Notes under the pieces: generated by a model
What the model was told of the DNA's origin: nothing
The model's database searches: none
The model's input: the letters and a program-made list of their open reading frames with translations, nothing else
Program-made: the position numbers and the translations under genes
In this document: positions 1-10,325 of the stretch, one piece after another
How positions within the stretch are numbered: the stretch's first letter is position 1
Layout of the letters: each line of letters begins with the position of its first letter
Source of the DNA: Cephalopachus bancanus
Lineage: Eukaryota > Chordata > Mammalia > Primates > Tarsiidae
Direction of reading: 5' to 3'
DNA: 64,000 bases
Assembly: GCA_027257055.1 (NCBI GenBank)
Contig: JAPVLO010000206.1
Location: forward strand, 124,001-188,000

Positions 1-128
1 ATTTTTTGATTTATTGTAGAGATGAGGTCTCGCTGCCCAGGCAGGCCTCAAACCCGTGGGCTCAGGCAATCCAATCACTTCAGCCTCCCAAAGGTGCGGG
101 ATTGCAGGCTGAGCCACAGAGCCCAGCT
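1..128 (-). mobile_element. Alu SINE, cut by window edge
   Basis: This is the left-arm and linker part of an Alu in antisense orientation, beginning outside the window. It shows the antisense linker TTGATTTATTGTAGAGATGA and the box-B region, ending at the GAGCCCAGCT terminus. It belongs to the same lineage-specific type as the complete copies further on. Confidence 0.9.
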
Positions 129-1769
129 AACAATTTTTCTTTAAGGAATGAAAAAAAAAAAAATCTTGGCTTTCTTTCCTTTTTATTCATGCTTATATAA
201 AAGTATTTTGAATGGTTGACTAAATGAAAGCGACTGAAAATCCGCAACATAATCTAAATTTAGAAGAAAATTATGGGACTACCTTTTTGTACAAGATATG
301 CACATGAAAAGTAAAATCTACCCTTTGAACTGAGAAGTAATTTTAATAGCTTGTTGAAACTAAAGTCTTACAGCTGTGCTGGGTAAGCTTTTTTCTATAC
401 TTTTTTTTTCTCATGCAAATAAAACCAAGAAAAACATACAGCCATGCAAACCCCACCTCAGACAAGTCTGAGAATGTGTCCTTTCTCAGAACTCAGTTGG
501 ATTTATGGTCTATCTAGTGTGGATTCTGCTTTTAGAAGATAAATATAGGAAATAATTTCAAAAGGATAACACTTTTGCTTAAAACAAACAGATTTCTTGC
601 TCTTCCCTTCTCTTACCATGCCCCAGCCCTAGACTTTGCTATCCTCACTCTTAATTCTTTTTTCTTCTGTATTTCAGATCTAGGCCCTAAGTGGGTGCTG
701 GGCACATGATAGGTACTCAGTACATTTTTGAAGTGAATTCATGAGTTCTGGGGCTGGGATGGGGAGAGGTAATAAAAGCCTCTTTACTGTGTACAGGCAA
801 AAGCTGCTTCATCATACTTAGATTTTCTCCTGGTGTAAACCAGGCTTCCATTGTTACTCAAGTTACCAGTACCTCACACCATAGTTTCAACACCAGAGCA
901 CTGGGATAGCCCCTCAAGGACTGTTTGGACACACTGGAGTTAAATCAGATGCCAGCTCAACAAACTCAGAGCTGCCCTCCAATTCTTCATGGAGTGAGTA
1001 GGAGATGACACTAGAGGGTTAACACTGAACTGGAAAAAAGGATTGCAAGTAACACTTTCTTCCCAAGCCCTCTTCCATGCTCCAGTATACACTGTGTACA
1101 GGTGCACATGCATGCACACACACATACCCCTCATGTGAATGTTGATTGTTTACACATTGTAAACAGTCTAGCAGTCAACTGTTATTGAAAAGAACTTTTA
1201 TTAAATGGAATTCTGTGACTGTCACCTGATTATTTTCATTCTTCCCCTGGGATACAGCCCTACCGATATCCCATCCGTTATCCAGAGTCAGTTGTTTGCT
1301 TAGCATATTTGTAGATTTGTCTCTTTTGGGCTGAATCACAGAAATATCAGTTTCTGCCTACTTTTCATATGACCAGAAACAGGTAGAGTCAGGGGACTCA
1401 AACTGGAGTACTATTATAGCAGGATTTGACCAGGCTTGGCACATGGGCTCAGTGAGGCTTCCATGGTATTGAGGTTTGACAGGCAGAGACTGACTAAGGC
1501 AGACCACTAGCAGGACCAACACTATCAGATAGACTGTGGGTTACTTAGAAATAAGAGTTAAGACTGATAAGAGAATGGGGCATGCTGAGGCTAAGGCTAG
1601 ATTGAGAATACAGAAGGAGATATGGTAAAAACCAAGGCCTGGTTGTAAGGCAGCCCTGGGAATCTGGGTCTGACTTTTGCTAACTTTCCCACCCAGCATC
1701 CACTCTCTCTTTCTGTGATTATAGCACTCAAATTCTATTTAACCTACTCTTCTCTCGCTATTTGTTCAA
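129..1769. other. Intergenic sequence without recognised gene
   Basis: No open frame here resembles a known protein; all are short and lack codon structure. A short L2 3'-end fragment (TGCTGGGCACATGATAGGTA-like) lies at about 685-742 on the + strand. The rest is AT-rich unique DNA. Confidence 0.7.
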
Positions 1770-2385
1770 GTGGTTCCAGAGAAGCTGACCCCTCCCTAGG
1801 ACCAGGGTGGAGCTAGGCTAAGCCAATCAGTGCATTCCAACCCCCAGCCACCAGGGTGAATTCAGGGATGGGTGCAGGATCCAGATAAGGCCAACCAGGG
1901 CCAAGGACACTGAATTCCAGAGTGACTGCTTGAGAAGTTCGAAATGCATACACAATATCCCTGGTTGAACCTGAAGCCCAGAAAGATGTAAGGGCTGAAT
2001 CTGCTGCCACTCTCTTATTATCATATGTGCTCTGGGTCCAAAGTCAATACAGCAGAAGATAAAGTTGTGAAATGAAGAGAACAAAGAAAACTAAATCCCA
2101 ATGGCATTGTTTGGGTTTTGAATCCAGCCGAACCTGAAGCCATCAAGTACTGTCTTAAGACTGCAATTATGTGGGTCAATAAATTTTTTTTTAGTTTTAG
2201 AGACAAGGTCTCATTATGTTATCCAGGCTGGTCTCAAACTCCTGGCCTCAAGTGATCTTCCTGCCTTGGTCTCCCAAAGTGTTTGAATTACAGACATGAG
2301 TCACCACACCCAGCCAAATTCTATTTTTATTTAAGCTAGTTTGGGTTGGGTCTTCTATCATTTGCAGCCAGGTGAGTCATTTTCT
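1770..2385 (+). repeat. Ancient interspersed repeat, family unresolved, split by an Alu monomer
   Basis: The segment has the layout of an old mammalian repeat: an AGCCAATCAG-like motif near 1,820, a 'ccagccgaacctgaagcc' stretch near 2,125, and a 'gtgggtcaataaatt' 3' end near 2,170. It then continues after the inserted Alu monomer with 'taagctagtttgggttgggt'. I recognise the type but cannot name the subfamily. Confidence 0.45.
2184..2317 (-). mobile_element. Alu-type monomer (FLAM-like)
   Basis: A single antisense Alu-like arm running from 'tttagagacaaggtctcatt' to 'caccacacccagcc', with no second arm. It interrupts the older repeat around it. Divergence is high, fitting an old free left monomer. 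Confidence 0.75.
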
Positions 2386-4436
2386 GATACAAGATTGTAG
2401 CTGTTTTCCATTTATGTACACCTGTTGAGCCAGGATACCTCAGGCTCATAAGAATGCCATAGTTGTACATTATTTCTCAAGCAAATACCTAAAGGTTACA
2501 CTCTTTGGGCAAGAGAACAGAAAGAAGGCATAGGTAAACCTATGACTAGGTTGATGGTGTGACTATAAGGGTGATGCAGGAAGCCTTCAAAGCCTACTAA
2601 CCACATCATTATTGGGTAGAGATGGTTCAAGTGGCACTTCCACAGGAATAGTACTGGTATGGGTTGGCCCAGCAATCCTGCAGGATGGCTCAACTTCAGA
2701 CTCAGAGGCAGACATTGTATGTCCAAGCAATGATATGGTTCATGGACTAAGAAAAAAAAAGGGTGATCTCTTGAAGGGGCTGCCCACCAATCAATGGGAG
2801 CATTGGTTTCCAGTGGTCACTAAAAGTTTCTGAGACCTCTGTGTCCCAAGTATCCTTCAGTCCACTATAAGTACCATTGCGTGGCTGGATTTTTATTGCC
2901 TAGGATATGTGTGTGGTATGTGAGGCATACCTCAGTGAGGTTTTTTTGGACTTTTCAGATTGTCTCATAACCTTGGCTTTAGTGTTTTCTGACCTGGTGT
3001 CTTCTGCTGTTGCTGGCTTAGAGCACGTAAAGGATGTGTTCCTTTGTTTTGTTCATATGAAAGGTCACCCTGTATTGAGGAGAGAGATTACTTGTCCTCG
3101 GGCCCATGTACACTTCAGCTCAGGCTAGGAAGTAGCTGAGGCTTGCTGAGTCCCATCACACTCAACTAGGAACTTGCAGAAAGAAACCAAGGCTGGAAAG
3201 CTACAGTCTCATTGTAGATGGTCCTGAAAGCTCTGCTCATGTGGTATCGAGTGGGGACCTGATTTGTGTTCATGATCTTCTGGTATAGCCATGGACAGTG
3301 TGAAAACTCCCATTCCAATGTGTAGAGCTGAGATAAGGGCAGTGTTTTTGCTGTGGTATCAGTGGACTGAGTCACAGTAGGCAGGAAGCGAGATAAGACA
3401 GTATGTCGGCATTGAGAATTAGGGAGGCAGGAGCTAGGGTGTACAGATTTACAGATTTAGAGTTGCAGAAGCGGGGCAACAGGCTTGGTATCAGATAGGG
3501 GCCCCAACGGGACATGGAGGTTGAGCTCTATACACAAAGATCATGGCCAGGAAGTGGATCACATAGACTAGGTTTGGACAGCAAGGGAAATCAGGGTTGG
3601 AGAAGCAGTAGAAACAGGAGCATGAGCAAAAGAACAGAATCAGAAACCAGCCCCAATGAGTAGATCTGTTACTTTGCAAGGACACTGTAGGCAACTGTAG
3701 GCATTTCTTTTCCCTTAGCCTCTTTCTGACATTATTTTAGCCTTAGACGTGTAAGACTCTGCCTCTTCCTGAATCTCTTTTTCTCAAGAACCTTATGTGC
3801 TGTTTTGTATTTCCTAGCTGGGGCCCTACTAGTCTAATATGGGAAGTTTGGCTTCTTTGGGTGCTGGAAGGGGAGCAAGAGTAGGTTTTTCTGAAGCCTG
3901 GAATTCCCAGTGGATTCTTCCTGTCTTCACTCTCTTACTCTTGGAATGTGAGTTCTCGAAAGTTTGGTGTTTCTTTGAGCCTCAACTGTTACTGTCAGAT
4001 AAATCACTTTAATTACTTTGTTTTTTGTGATAATAGGACTTTTTAAAAAACAAGATAATTTCTCAATGACCTTAGCTATTTGATTATTTTAAGCAACAAT
4101 ATAATGTATAAAATACTACACATATTTTAGGATTTATCCCCTTCCTGCTTACAAATAGGGCTTGGGGTAACTTGAAAAATAAACATACATAAATGAAGGC
4201 TATTGAAATTGAAAAAGAAAATTAGAAACTATGCAGAAGGAAAAAGCCAAACAAGTTACATTATCTAATACATCTGAATAAACCAGGTCCTTGGGAGATA
4301 CAATCTTCTTCCTGGTACTAAAAGGAACATATTGTATGTATATGTCCTAATACAAAGAACACAGGAAAACTTTATAGATAATATCTTCAATAGCAGTTTC
4401 AGAGATGGTGAAAGACTGTTCCTGAGTTCAAGCTAT
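2386..4436. other. Intergenic sequence without recognised gene
   Basis: Short overlapping frames occur on both strands (for example around 2,496-2,833 and 2,907-3,128), but none has a recognisable domain, splice context or bias. No clear repeat family was identified. Confidence 0.6.
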
Positions 4437-4525
4437 GATGGCAGGTTGCGTAGGTTCAAATCCCAGTGATGCCAATTTCTAGTCATGTGTCCCTAGGTAA
4501 GATGCTTAACTTCTCTAGGTTTCAG
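4437..4525 (+). mobile_element. MIR fragment
   Basis: Matches the MIR core in sense orientation: 'ggttcaaatcccagtgatgcc', then 'catgtgtccctaggtaagat' and 'cttaacttctctaggtttca'. This is a tRNA-derived SINE shared by all mammals. Confidence 0.7.
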
Positions 4526-4925
4526 TTTTTAATTTAATTTTTATTTTTTAAATTTAAAAATACTTTTAAATTTTATATTTAAAAGAGGCAGGGTACAATT
4601 CAGGGTTAAGTATACAGATGTTCATTATACAGGTACCCTTGTTGATATGGTGTGCCCCCTCTCCTGGAAGTTTCCCTCAACTACCAATCCCACCCCCCCT
4701 GCAGTTTCCCACTACTGCCAATTCCTTTCTTATGGTATTTTGATAATTGTTCAAGATCCACTTATGGGTGAGAACATATGGTACTCTGTTCTTTGTTTCT
4801 GTGATAGATCACTGAGTATGATAGACTCTAAATTCAAGTTGCTGCAAAGTCCATATGTTTGTCCTTCTTTATGGTTGCATGATATTCCATTGTGTATATG
4901 TACCACATTTTAAAAATCCAGTCCA
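4526..4925 (-). mobile_element. LINE-1 3' end, antisense
   Basis: Reads as the complement of an L1 3' terminus. T/A-rich tail sequence is followed by 3'-UTR and the end of ORF2, with 'catgatattccattgtgtat' and 'cacttatgggtgagaacata' at 4,757-4,900, both classic L1 3'-end phrases. The 3' UTR resembles the sense copy at 33.6-33.87 kb (shared 'cagtagtgggaaactg' region), so the two are one or closely related subfamilies. Confidence 0.85.
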
Positions 4926-4970
4926 GTTTTGATGGGCAGCATGGTTGGTTCCATGTTCATATAAGAAATA

Positions 4971-5276
4971 GCACGAGGAAGAGTAAAATGTTACATTCAT
5001 TGATGACACTACCATGTCAAACACTATTCTAATTTCTTTACATACTTAATCCTCCCAGAATAAAATGAGAGTGGTTCTATCGTTGTCCCTTAAAATAAAA
5101 CTAAATTGCAGCTCTATTCACAATTTAGTTCTTATTTTAAGGGACAAAGATAGAACCACTCTCATTTTATTCTGGGAGGTTTAAGTATGTAAAGAAATTA
5201 GAATAGAAGAAATTAAAATGTGTGTCATTGATGGCACACATGGTAGTGCCATCAATGAATGCTACTCTTCTTGCTG
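4971..5276. repeat. Large inverted duplication (MIR-derived foldback)
   Basis: The arm 4,971-5,108 is repeated in reverse complement at 5,122-5,276 with only scattered mismatches. The centre is a loop of about 11 nt inside CTAAATTG...CAATTTAG. The right arm carries about 35 bp more than the left, in the part next to 5,205-5,240. The duplicated unit looks like a MIR segment in antisense. Transcribed RNA would form a long hairpin. Confidence 0.9.
5226..5257. repeat. Short perfect hairpin inside the right arm
   Basis: CATTGATGGCAC (5,226-5,237) and GTGCCATCAATG (5,246-5,257) form a perfect 12-bp stem with an 8-nt loop. The left arm of the large inverted repeat lacks most of this, so the foldback lies in the extra 35 bp. 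Confidence 0.85.
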
Positions 5277-5649
5277 TGTCTTGTATGAGTCCTAAATAGA
5301 GGTGAAGGCTCAACAAAGGGCTAGTTCAAGAGTTGCCCCAGAACCTTTACAGATGAGCTCAGAGCTCTAGACTAATTATGCCTCAGATTGCCCTCATATT
5401 TCTCCTCATCTTCCAACTTTTGGGGGAATGTCCTTTCCAGTCCCTGGCCTTCCCATTCCCACAGTCACATTCTTGACACCCCATGCCATCCCTGCTACCT
5501 TCCTGGTCATCTTGATCTCCTCACAGCAGTGTTTGATTATGTTTCCTGATGCTGGGGATTCTTGTTGTGTTGTTCTTTTCTCCCTTGTCTTTTATATCGT
5601 GTCAAAACTAGCCTTTCCCAAGTACTGGCCCCTCAGGAAACTGATAAAT
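5277..5649. other. Intergenic sequence without recognised gene
   Basis: C/T-rich unique sequence. An open frame at 5,428-5,754 runs into the neighbouring transposon and resembles no protein family. Confidence 0.6.
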
Positions 5650-6229
5650 GTGAGGGAGGACCCAAAAATCTCAGAATTTATTTATAAAAATTGTGTATTT
5701 ATTCTTACATGTTTAAACTTTAGTCACCTTCAAAGTACTCTCCGTTTGATGTAATACACCTATTGAGATGCTTTCTCCACTACTCAAGACGGTTTTTGAA
5801 CTCATCAATTTTGATGCTTTTTAGTGCTCTTTCCATCTTTTGTTTCGCTTCTTCCACATTGGCAAAATGTTTCTCTTTGAGAACTTTTTTTCACTCAGAG
5901 AAACACACAAAAAAGAGTCACTTGAGGTGAGACTGGGTGAATACGGAGGGTGGGGCTTGAGGGTCATGCTGTTTTTGGTCAAAAACTGCTGAACACTCAG
6001 TGCAGTGTGGGCAGGTGTACTCGTAAATCACCCATCATGAAATGAGCAATCTTGTTGAAAGAAATAAAAAAATTCACTGAAACCAAATGCAGTCTCTGAC
6101 AAAAATGCTAACTGGTACACTGGTGCCAATGGGTTTCTAGAACACTTATCTAGTGGGTGAAGCCTGCACTACAAGGGGCCCACCTTCTAAAAAGATAATT
6201 CCGATTTTTGGGGGGCGGTCCCCCTCGTA
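5650..6229 (-). mobile_element. Internally deleted mariner element, copy 1
   Basis: Terminal inverted repeats start GAGGGAGGACCC... on the left and read GAGGGGGACC... inward from the right. On the minus strand, fragments of a mariner transposase C-terminus can be read (KHFANVEEAKQKMERALKSI, then SNGEYFEGD), as can a remnant of the HPPYSPD-type catalytic region. The length is about 0.58 kb against roughly 1.3 kb for an intact element; the middle is missing and stop codons interrupt the rest. Copy 2 at 21.3 kb has the same deletion. Confidence 0.85.
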
Positions 6230-6260
6230 CATATGGTAAACTAACTTAAGCCAATGTATC

Positions 6261-6692
6261 TGTGATAGTTAGTTTTATGAGTTGACTTGGCTGGGTTTTG
6301 GTACCCAGTTTTTTGGTCAAACACTAGTTTAGATTTTGCTGTGAAAGTATTTTTAGAGGGAATTAACATTTAGATCAGTAGACTTTGAGGAGAGCAGATA
6401 ACTCCCACAATGTGGATGGAATTCATCCAATCAGGTTAAAACCTTAAGAAAAAAGACCGATCCTCACCTATCCCCCAGGAGAAGGAGAGAGGAAATTGTG
6501 CCTCAGACTGCCTTTGGACTCAAGGCTACAACATCCATTCCTGCTGCAATTCCCAGCCCATATGTCTACCCTGTGGATTTCTGCCTTGTTAGCCCCAACT
6601 ACATAAGCCAATTTTCTAAACTAAATCTCTTTCTTTGTATACATATATACAGCCTACAGATTCTGTTTCTGTGGAGAACCCTGACTAATACA
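6261..6692 (+). mobile_element. Solitary LTR, MaLR/ERVL type
   Basis: A 432-bp unit beginning TGTGATAGTTAGTTTTATG and ending GGAGAACCCTGACTAATACA, with TG...CA ends typical of LTRs and a polyadenylation-like AT-rich stretch near the 3' end. A related copy is at 35,173. Exact subfamily not assigned; no internal viral sequence adjoins it. Confidence 0.7.
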
Positions 6693-6750
6693 AGAGTTAA
6701 TATTTATAATGGCGACATGTATTAGTTTCCTTGGTTAATATTTGCATTTT

Positions 6751-7032
6751 TTTTTTGAGTTGAAGTCTCACTCTGTCACCCAGGCTGGAGTGCAGTGGCA
6801 CACACACGGCCACTTCAGCATCGACCTGCTGGGCTCTGACAATTCTTCTGCCTCACCTTCCAAGTAGTTGGAACTACAGGAGTGCTACCACTCCCGGCGA
6901 ATTTTTTATTTATTGTAGAGACAAGGTCTTGTCAAGTTGCCCACCCTGGTCTTGAACCTGCAGGCTCAGGCAATTCACTCTCCTTGACCTCCCAAAGTGC
7001 TGGAATTACAGGCTGAGCCACCAAGCTTGGCC
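6751..7032 (-). mobile_element. Alu, lineage-specific type
   Basis: Full dimeric Alu in antisense. Perfect target-site duplications AATATTTGCATTTT flank it at 6,737-6,750 and 7,033-7,046. The linker reads TTTATTTATTGTAGAGACAA, the complement of the ACAATAAAT linker shared with the other copies of this type. Confidence 0.93.
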
Positions 7033-7077
7033 AATATTTGCATTTTAATAAGGTCTCAGCTTTAAAAAATAAGTAAT

Positions 7078-7210
7078 GTTAAAATAAAAAATAATTTTTA
7101 AAAGAGGGCAACTCCCTCGGATCCCCTCCCACTGTGGGAGCTTTTCTGTCCTCTCAATAAATCCTGCTTTCTCACACACATGCACACACACAAAAAAAAC
7201 AAACAAAAAC
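7078..7210 (+). mobile_element. Short LTR-derived, A-tailed retroposon (candidate TINE)
   Basis: An endogenous-retrovirus LTR end is visible (CTCCCACTGTGGGAGC hairpin at about 7,126-7,141, then CTCTCAATAAATCCTGC). It passes directly into a CA/A-rich tail (ACAAAAAAAACAAACAAAAAC). ATAAGTAAT occurs at both borders (7,069-7,077 and 7,211-7,219), as expected for L1-mediated insertion. Tarsier genomes carry LTR-derived, L1-mobilised TINEs; assignment to that class is inference. Confidence 0.5.
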
Positions 7211-7219
7211 ATAAGTAAT

Positions 7220-8950
7220 ATGTCCATCTCTAAATACCATCAGAGAACCAGTTAAGAGTGGAGGGGTACTTCCTAGTGACTTTGAAATCACTTCTAAGTG
7301 ATGATCTATTCATGAGCTGGATCTTAGGCTAGTCTGTATTTGGATTTATTCCCTGCTCCCCTGCAGTTATGCATGGCACATGTAGAAATGACTTTAGGGA
7401 TTGGCACATGCCACACACATTTCTTTTAGTTCGGGTTAATTTCTGGAAATAATATATAAATAAGAATAGCCTTCATGTCACTCTGTGCATCTGCTTCAAA
7501 TGTTGGTGTAATTCAGCTATTCGTCATAATCATTATAACAGTAAGGTAAACATGAATCATTGTTTCCTTAAGAGTCCGAAAGGAAACAAAATCAAATTTT
7601 TCTTTGAAACTTCCTGGAGGAAAGCCAATCTTCTACCCATTACATTAGGGCAGAAAAATCAATCAGCCTAAAGTCAAAGTCTTTTTCTTTTTTAGCTATT
7701 TATGTGAAAGACTGTCATCAATAAATCCTTTGGAGTCATCATTGTTCTTACAAGGGTGATAATATTGCATTCTTGCAGAAATGGTAGGACAATGACAATG
7801 TGGGGACCAGGTAGACTTTGGAAAAGAAATAAACTCCACCTGAGGTATGATAAAATACCAAATGGTTTGGGTTCTGCAATGCAGACCATTATTAGGGGGA
7901 TGTTGTTTTCTCAGCATGAAAATTTAGAAAATTTGAATTCACTGATAGAACACAGTTACCATATCTCTTTTATTGTTGCTGTTTTGACACTCACTTATTC
8001 TCACTCATTCTTTCTCTCAACCTGCCCTTTTCGTCAGTTTTCAGTCTGCCTTGTGAGATCATGAATATCACATGCTGCAAGAAGCAGAGGTTGTTGTTCC
8101 ATATCTTGAAACAGAGACAGGGGAGCCATGCAATATTCTCTGTGAGAATGAGGAAGGCAGTCTTCAATAGAAGATCAATAGACAGAAATTTTCAGAAACG
8201 TGTACTGCTTGGTATCATGACTCACCTTTTGGGAGAAGGTAGCTGACATTTTATGAGAGTGGGTTGAGAGTTCACATTCCTGGGAATAGTTGGGAGAAGG
8301 TGAGTGTTAGTGAATGAGGAGGTGATGGAGGAGCCCAATGAGAAATGTGTAAATGGACCAGGGATTTGGGGTCTTGTCTTCAGACTGACTCCAAAGGATG
8401 GTGTAGGATATTGCCAAGTGTCGTGGAACCAGCAAAGACAGATGAACTATTGTTTCATTAGAAATATTATGCTGGGATAATTGTACAAAGTATAATTAGT
8501 AAAGTTTCTCCCCTACCTCAGCACTCCCAAAATCCCTGTTCTTATATCCTGAAGGCCTGTTCTTCCCCAAGCCTGAAGACACAGTCACTCATTGGCCACC
8601 CACTGTGGCAGCAGAAACAAAGGCTACAAACATGGGATGGGGTTTAAGTGAGAGACAAGCATCTGGATGCAGAGGATGGCAAGGGGATGCCGTCTTCTTG
8701 GCTCTCATGGACGTTGTGACAGATGCAAGGAGTAAGGAAAGGGAGGAGGGGAAAGAGGATAGTTCAGAATGCCACCACTCACAGCAAAGAGCAGGAAGCT
8801 TGGTGGACACTGAGTAGTGATGGCTGGTTCTTCTTGCTGCTGTCCTGTGGAAAATTCCCTTTTTGTGACTCAATTACTCATAAGGGTGATGTAAAAGAGG
8901 GATCTGTCCACATTCAGGAGGGCAGTTTAGAGACAAGGTGAGTCTAGATT
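7220..8950. other. Intergenic sequence without recognised gene
   Basis: Overlapping small frames at 7,692-8,064 and 8,589-8,941 have no recognisable domain and overlap on both strands, typical of chance ORFs. No repeat recognised. Confidence 0.6.
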
Positions 8951-9162
8951 AGGGTTTCTAGACTTTGGTATCATTGATTTTGGGGGGCTGGATTATTGTT
9001 TGTTGGACGCTGATCTGTGCATTCTAGTATGTTTAGTAACATCTCTGAGCTTCATCCACTAAATGACAGTAATACCATCGCCCTAGTTGAAACAACCCAA
9101 AATGTTTCCAGACATTGTCAAATGTCCCCTGGGAGGCAAAATTGTCCCAGATGAGAACCACT
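8951..9162 (-). mobile_element. MER20 (hAT DNA transposon)
   Basis: Starts AGGGTTTCTAGAC, contains 'aaaatgtttccagacattgt' and 'aaatgtcccctgggaggcaa', and ends GATGAGAACCACTG, which is MER20 in antisense. Flanking 8-mers GTCTAGAT and GTCTAGAA look like an aged 8-bp target duplication. The right border then repeats GGTCTAGAACCACT in tandem to about 9,195. Confidence 0.85.
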
Positions 9163-9404
9163 GGTCTAGAACCACTGGTCTAGAACCACTGAACTAGTAG
9201 GAGGTCTCTCACTGAACCAGGATAGTAGTGGGACACATTGGCTCATTACAATACTCACTACAAAAGTAAAATTTCCCAAACACCACTCAAATCTGTCCTC
9301 TTCCCCACATCTCCAACATTATAGTATAAGTTAAATACTTTTTTAGCCAAGACAACTGCTGTCATCTCCTAACAGGACTCCTATATTTCTTCTCACACTC
9401 CTCT

Positions 9405-9815
9405 ATAGTTTGGGTGTTTATCCCCACATGCCTCATGTTGAAATATAATTCCAATGTTGGAGGCAAAACCTAATCGGAGGCATTTGGGTCATAGAGGTGA
9501 ATCCCCATTAATAGATTAATGACTTTTCCGGGAGAAGAGGTGGGTGAGTTCTCACTCTCATAAGTTTCTGTGAAAACTGGTTTTTAAAAAGAGCCTGGCA
9601 CTTTTCCCTCTCTCCTTTGCTTCTTCTCTCACCATGTGATCTCTGCACTTGCTGGCTCTCCTTCCCCTTCTACCATGAGTGAAAGCCACCCATACCCTTC
9701 TCCAGATGTAGATGCCCAATCTTGAACTTTTTCAACATCAGAATCAAGAACCAAATAAAATCCTTTTTTCTTTGTAAATTACCCAGTCTTAGGTATTCTT
9801 TTTAGCAACACTAAG
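9405..9815 (+). mobile_element. MST/THE1-type MaLR LTR
   Basis: Begins TATAGTTTGGGTGTTTATCC, includes 'ctcaccatgtgatctctgca' and ends with AAATAAAATCC, then 'aaattacccagtcttaggta' and 'ttagcaacactaag', the layout of an MST LTR in sense orientation. Solitary, no internal sequence. Confidence 0.85.
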
Positions 9816-9869
9816 TCGTTCTCCAAAAACCTATTCTCTACACTGAAGCCACTGTGTTCTTTTAAAATG

Positions 9870-10325
9870 TGTCTGTCTTGTGCTTAAAGGCCTTTGGGCC
9901 TTCCAATTTTCTTAAGATGAAGACAAAATTCTTTGCTGTCTGACATGGCCCTGCATGATCAAGTTGTTCTGCAGCCTCTTCTCCCTCATCATTTACTTGT
10001 CCTTTGAGCTCCACCAACCCTCTTCTCTTTCATTCTTTGAGTGGGCTGCGATCTAGCCAGCCACGTGACCTTGGCATGTGCTGTTTCCCTAACTGAGACA
10101 TTTTCTCCTGACATATTCTCCTGGATAAAGTATTGGTGTTCATCTGTCAACTCAAGCATTGATTCTTTGGGGAAGCCTTTTTTGTATCAGTCTCCCCCTG
10201 ACAAATGTCCTGGCATCATTATGGAGGGCACTTCCATAGCACTTATCACAGTTGTGATTTGACACTAGAGGGTAATGTGCAATTAATGTCTATCTCCTCC
10301 TCTGGGTTATAAGATGTAGGAGGCT
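9870..10325 (+). mobile_element. LINE-2 3' region
   Basis: Sense L2 sequence: 'acatggccctgcatgatcaa', 'gtcaactcaagcattgattc', 'ttggggaagcctttttt' and 'ccatagcacttatcaca' follow the order of the L2 3' end. The open frame at 10,041-10,262 is part of this relic. Confidence 0.75.

Noticed and set aside
5428..5754. 108-codon frame as a small membrane protein
   Set aside because: It begins in unique DNA and reads into the mariner end antisense to the transposase, so it is not a gene.
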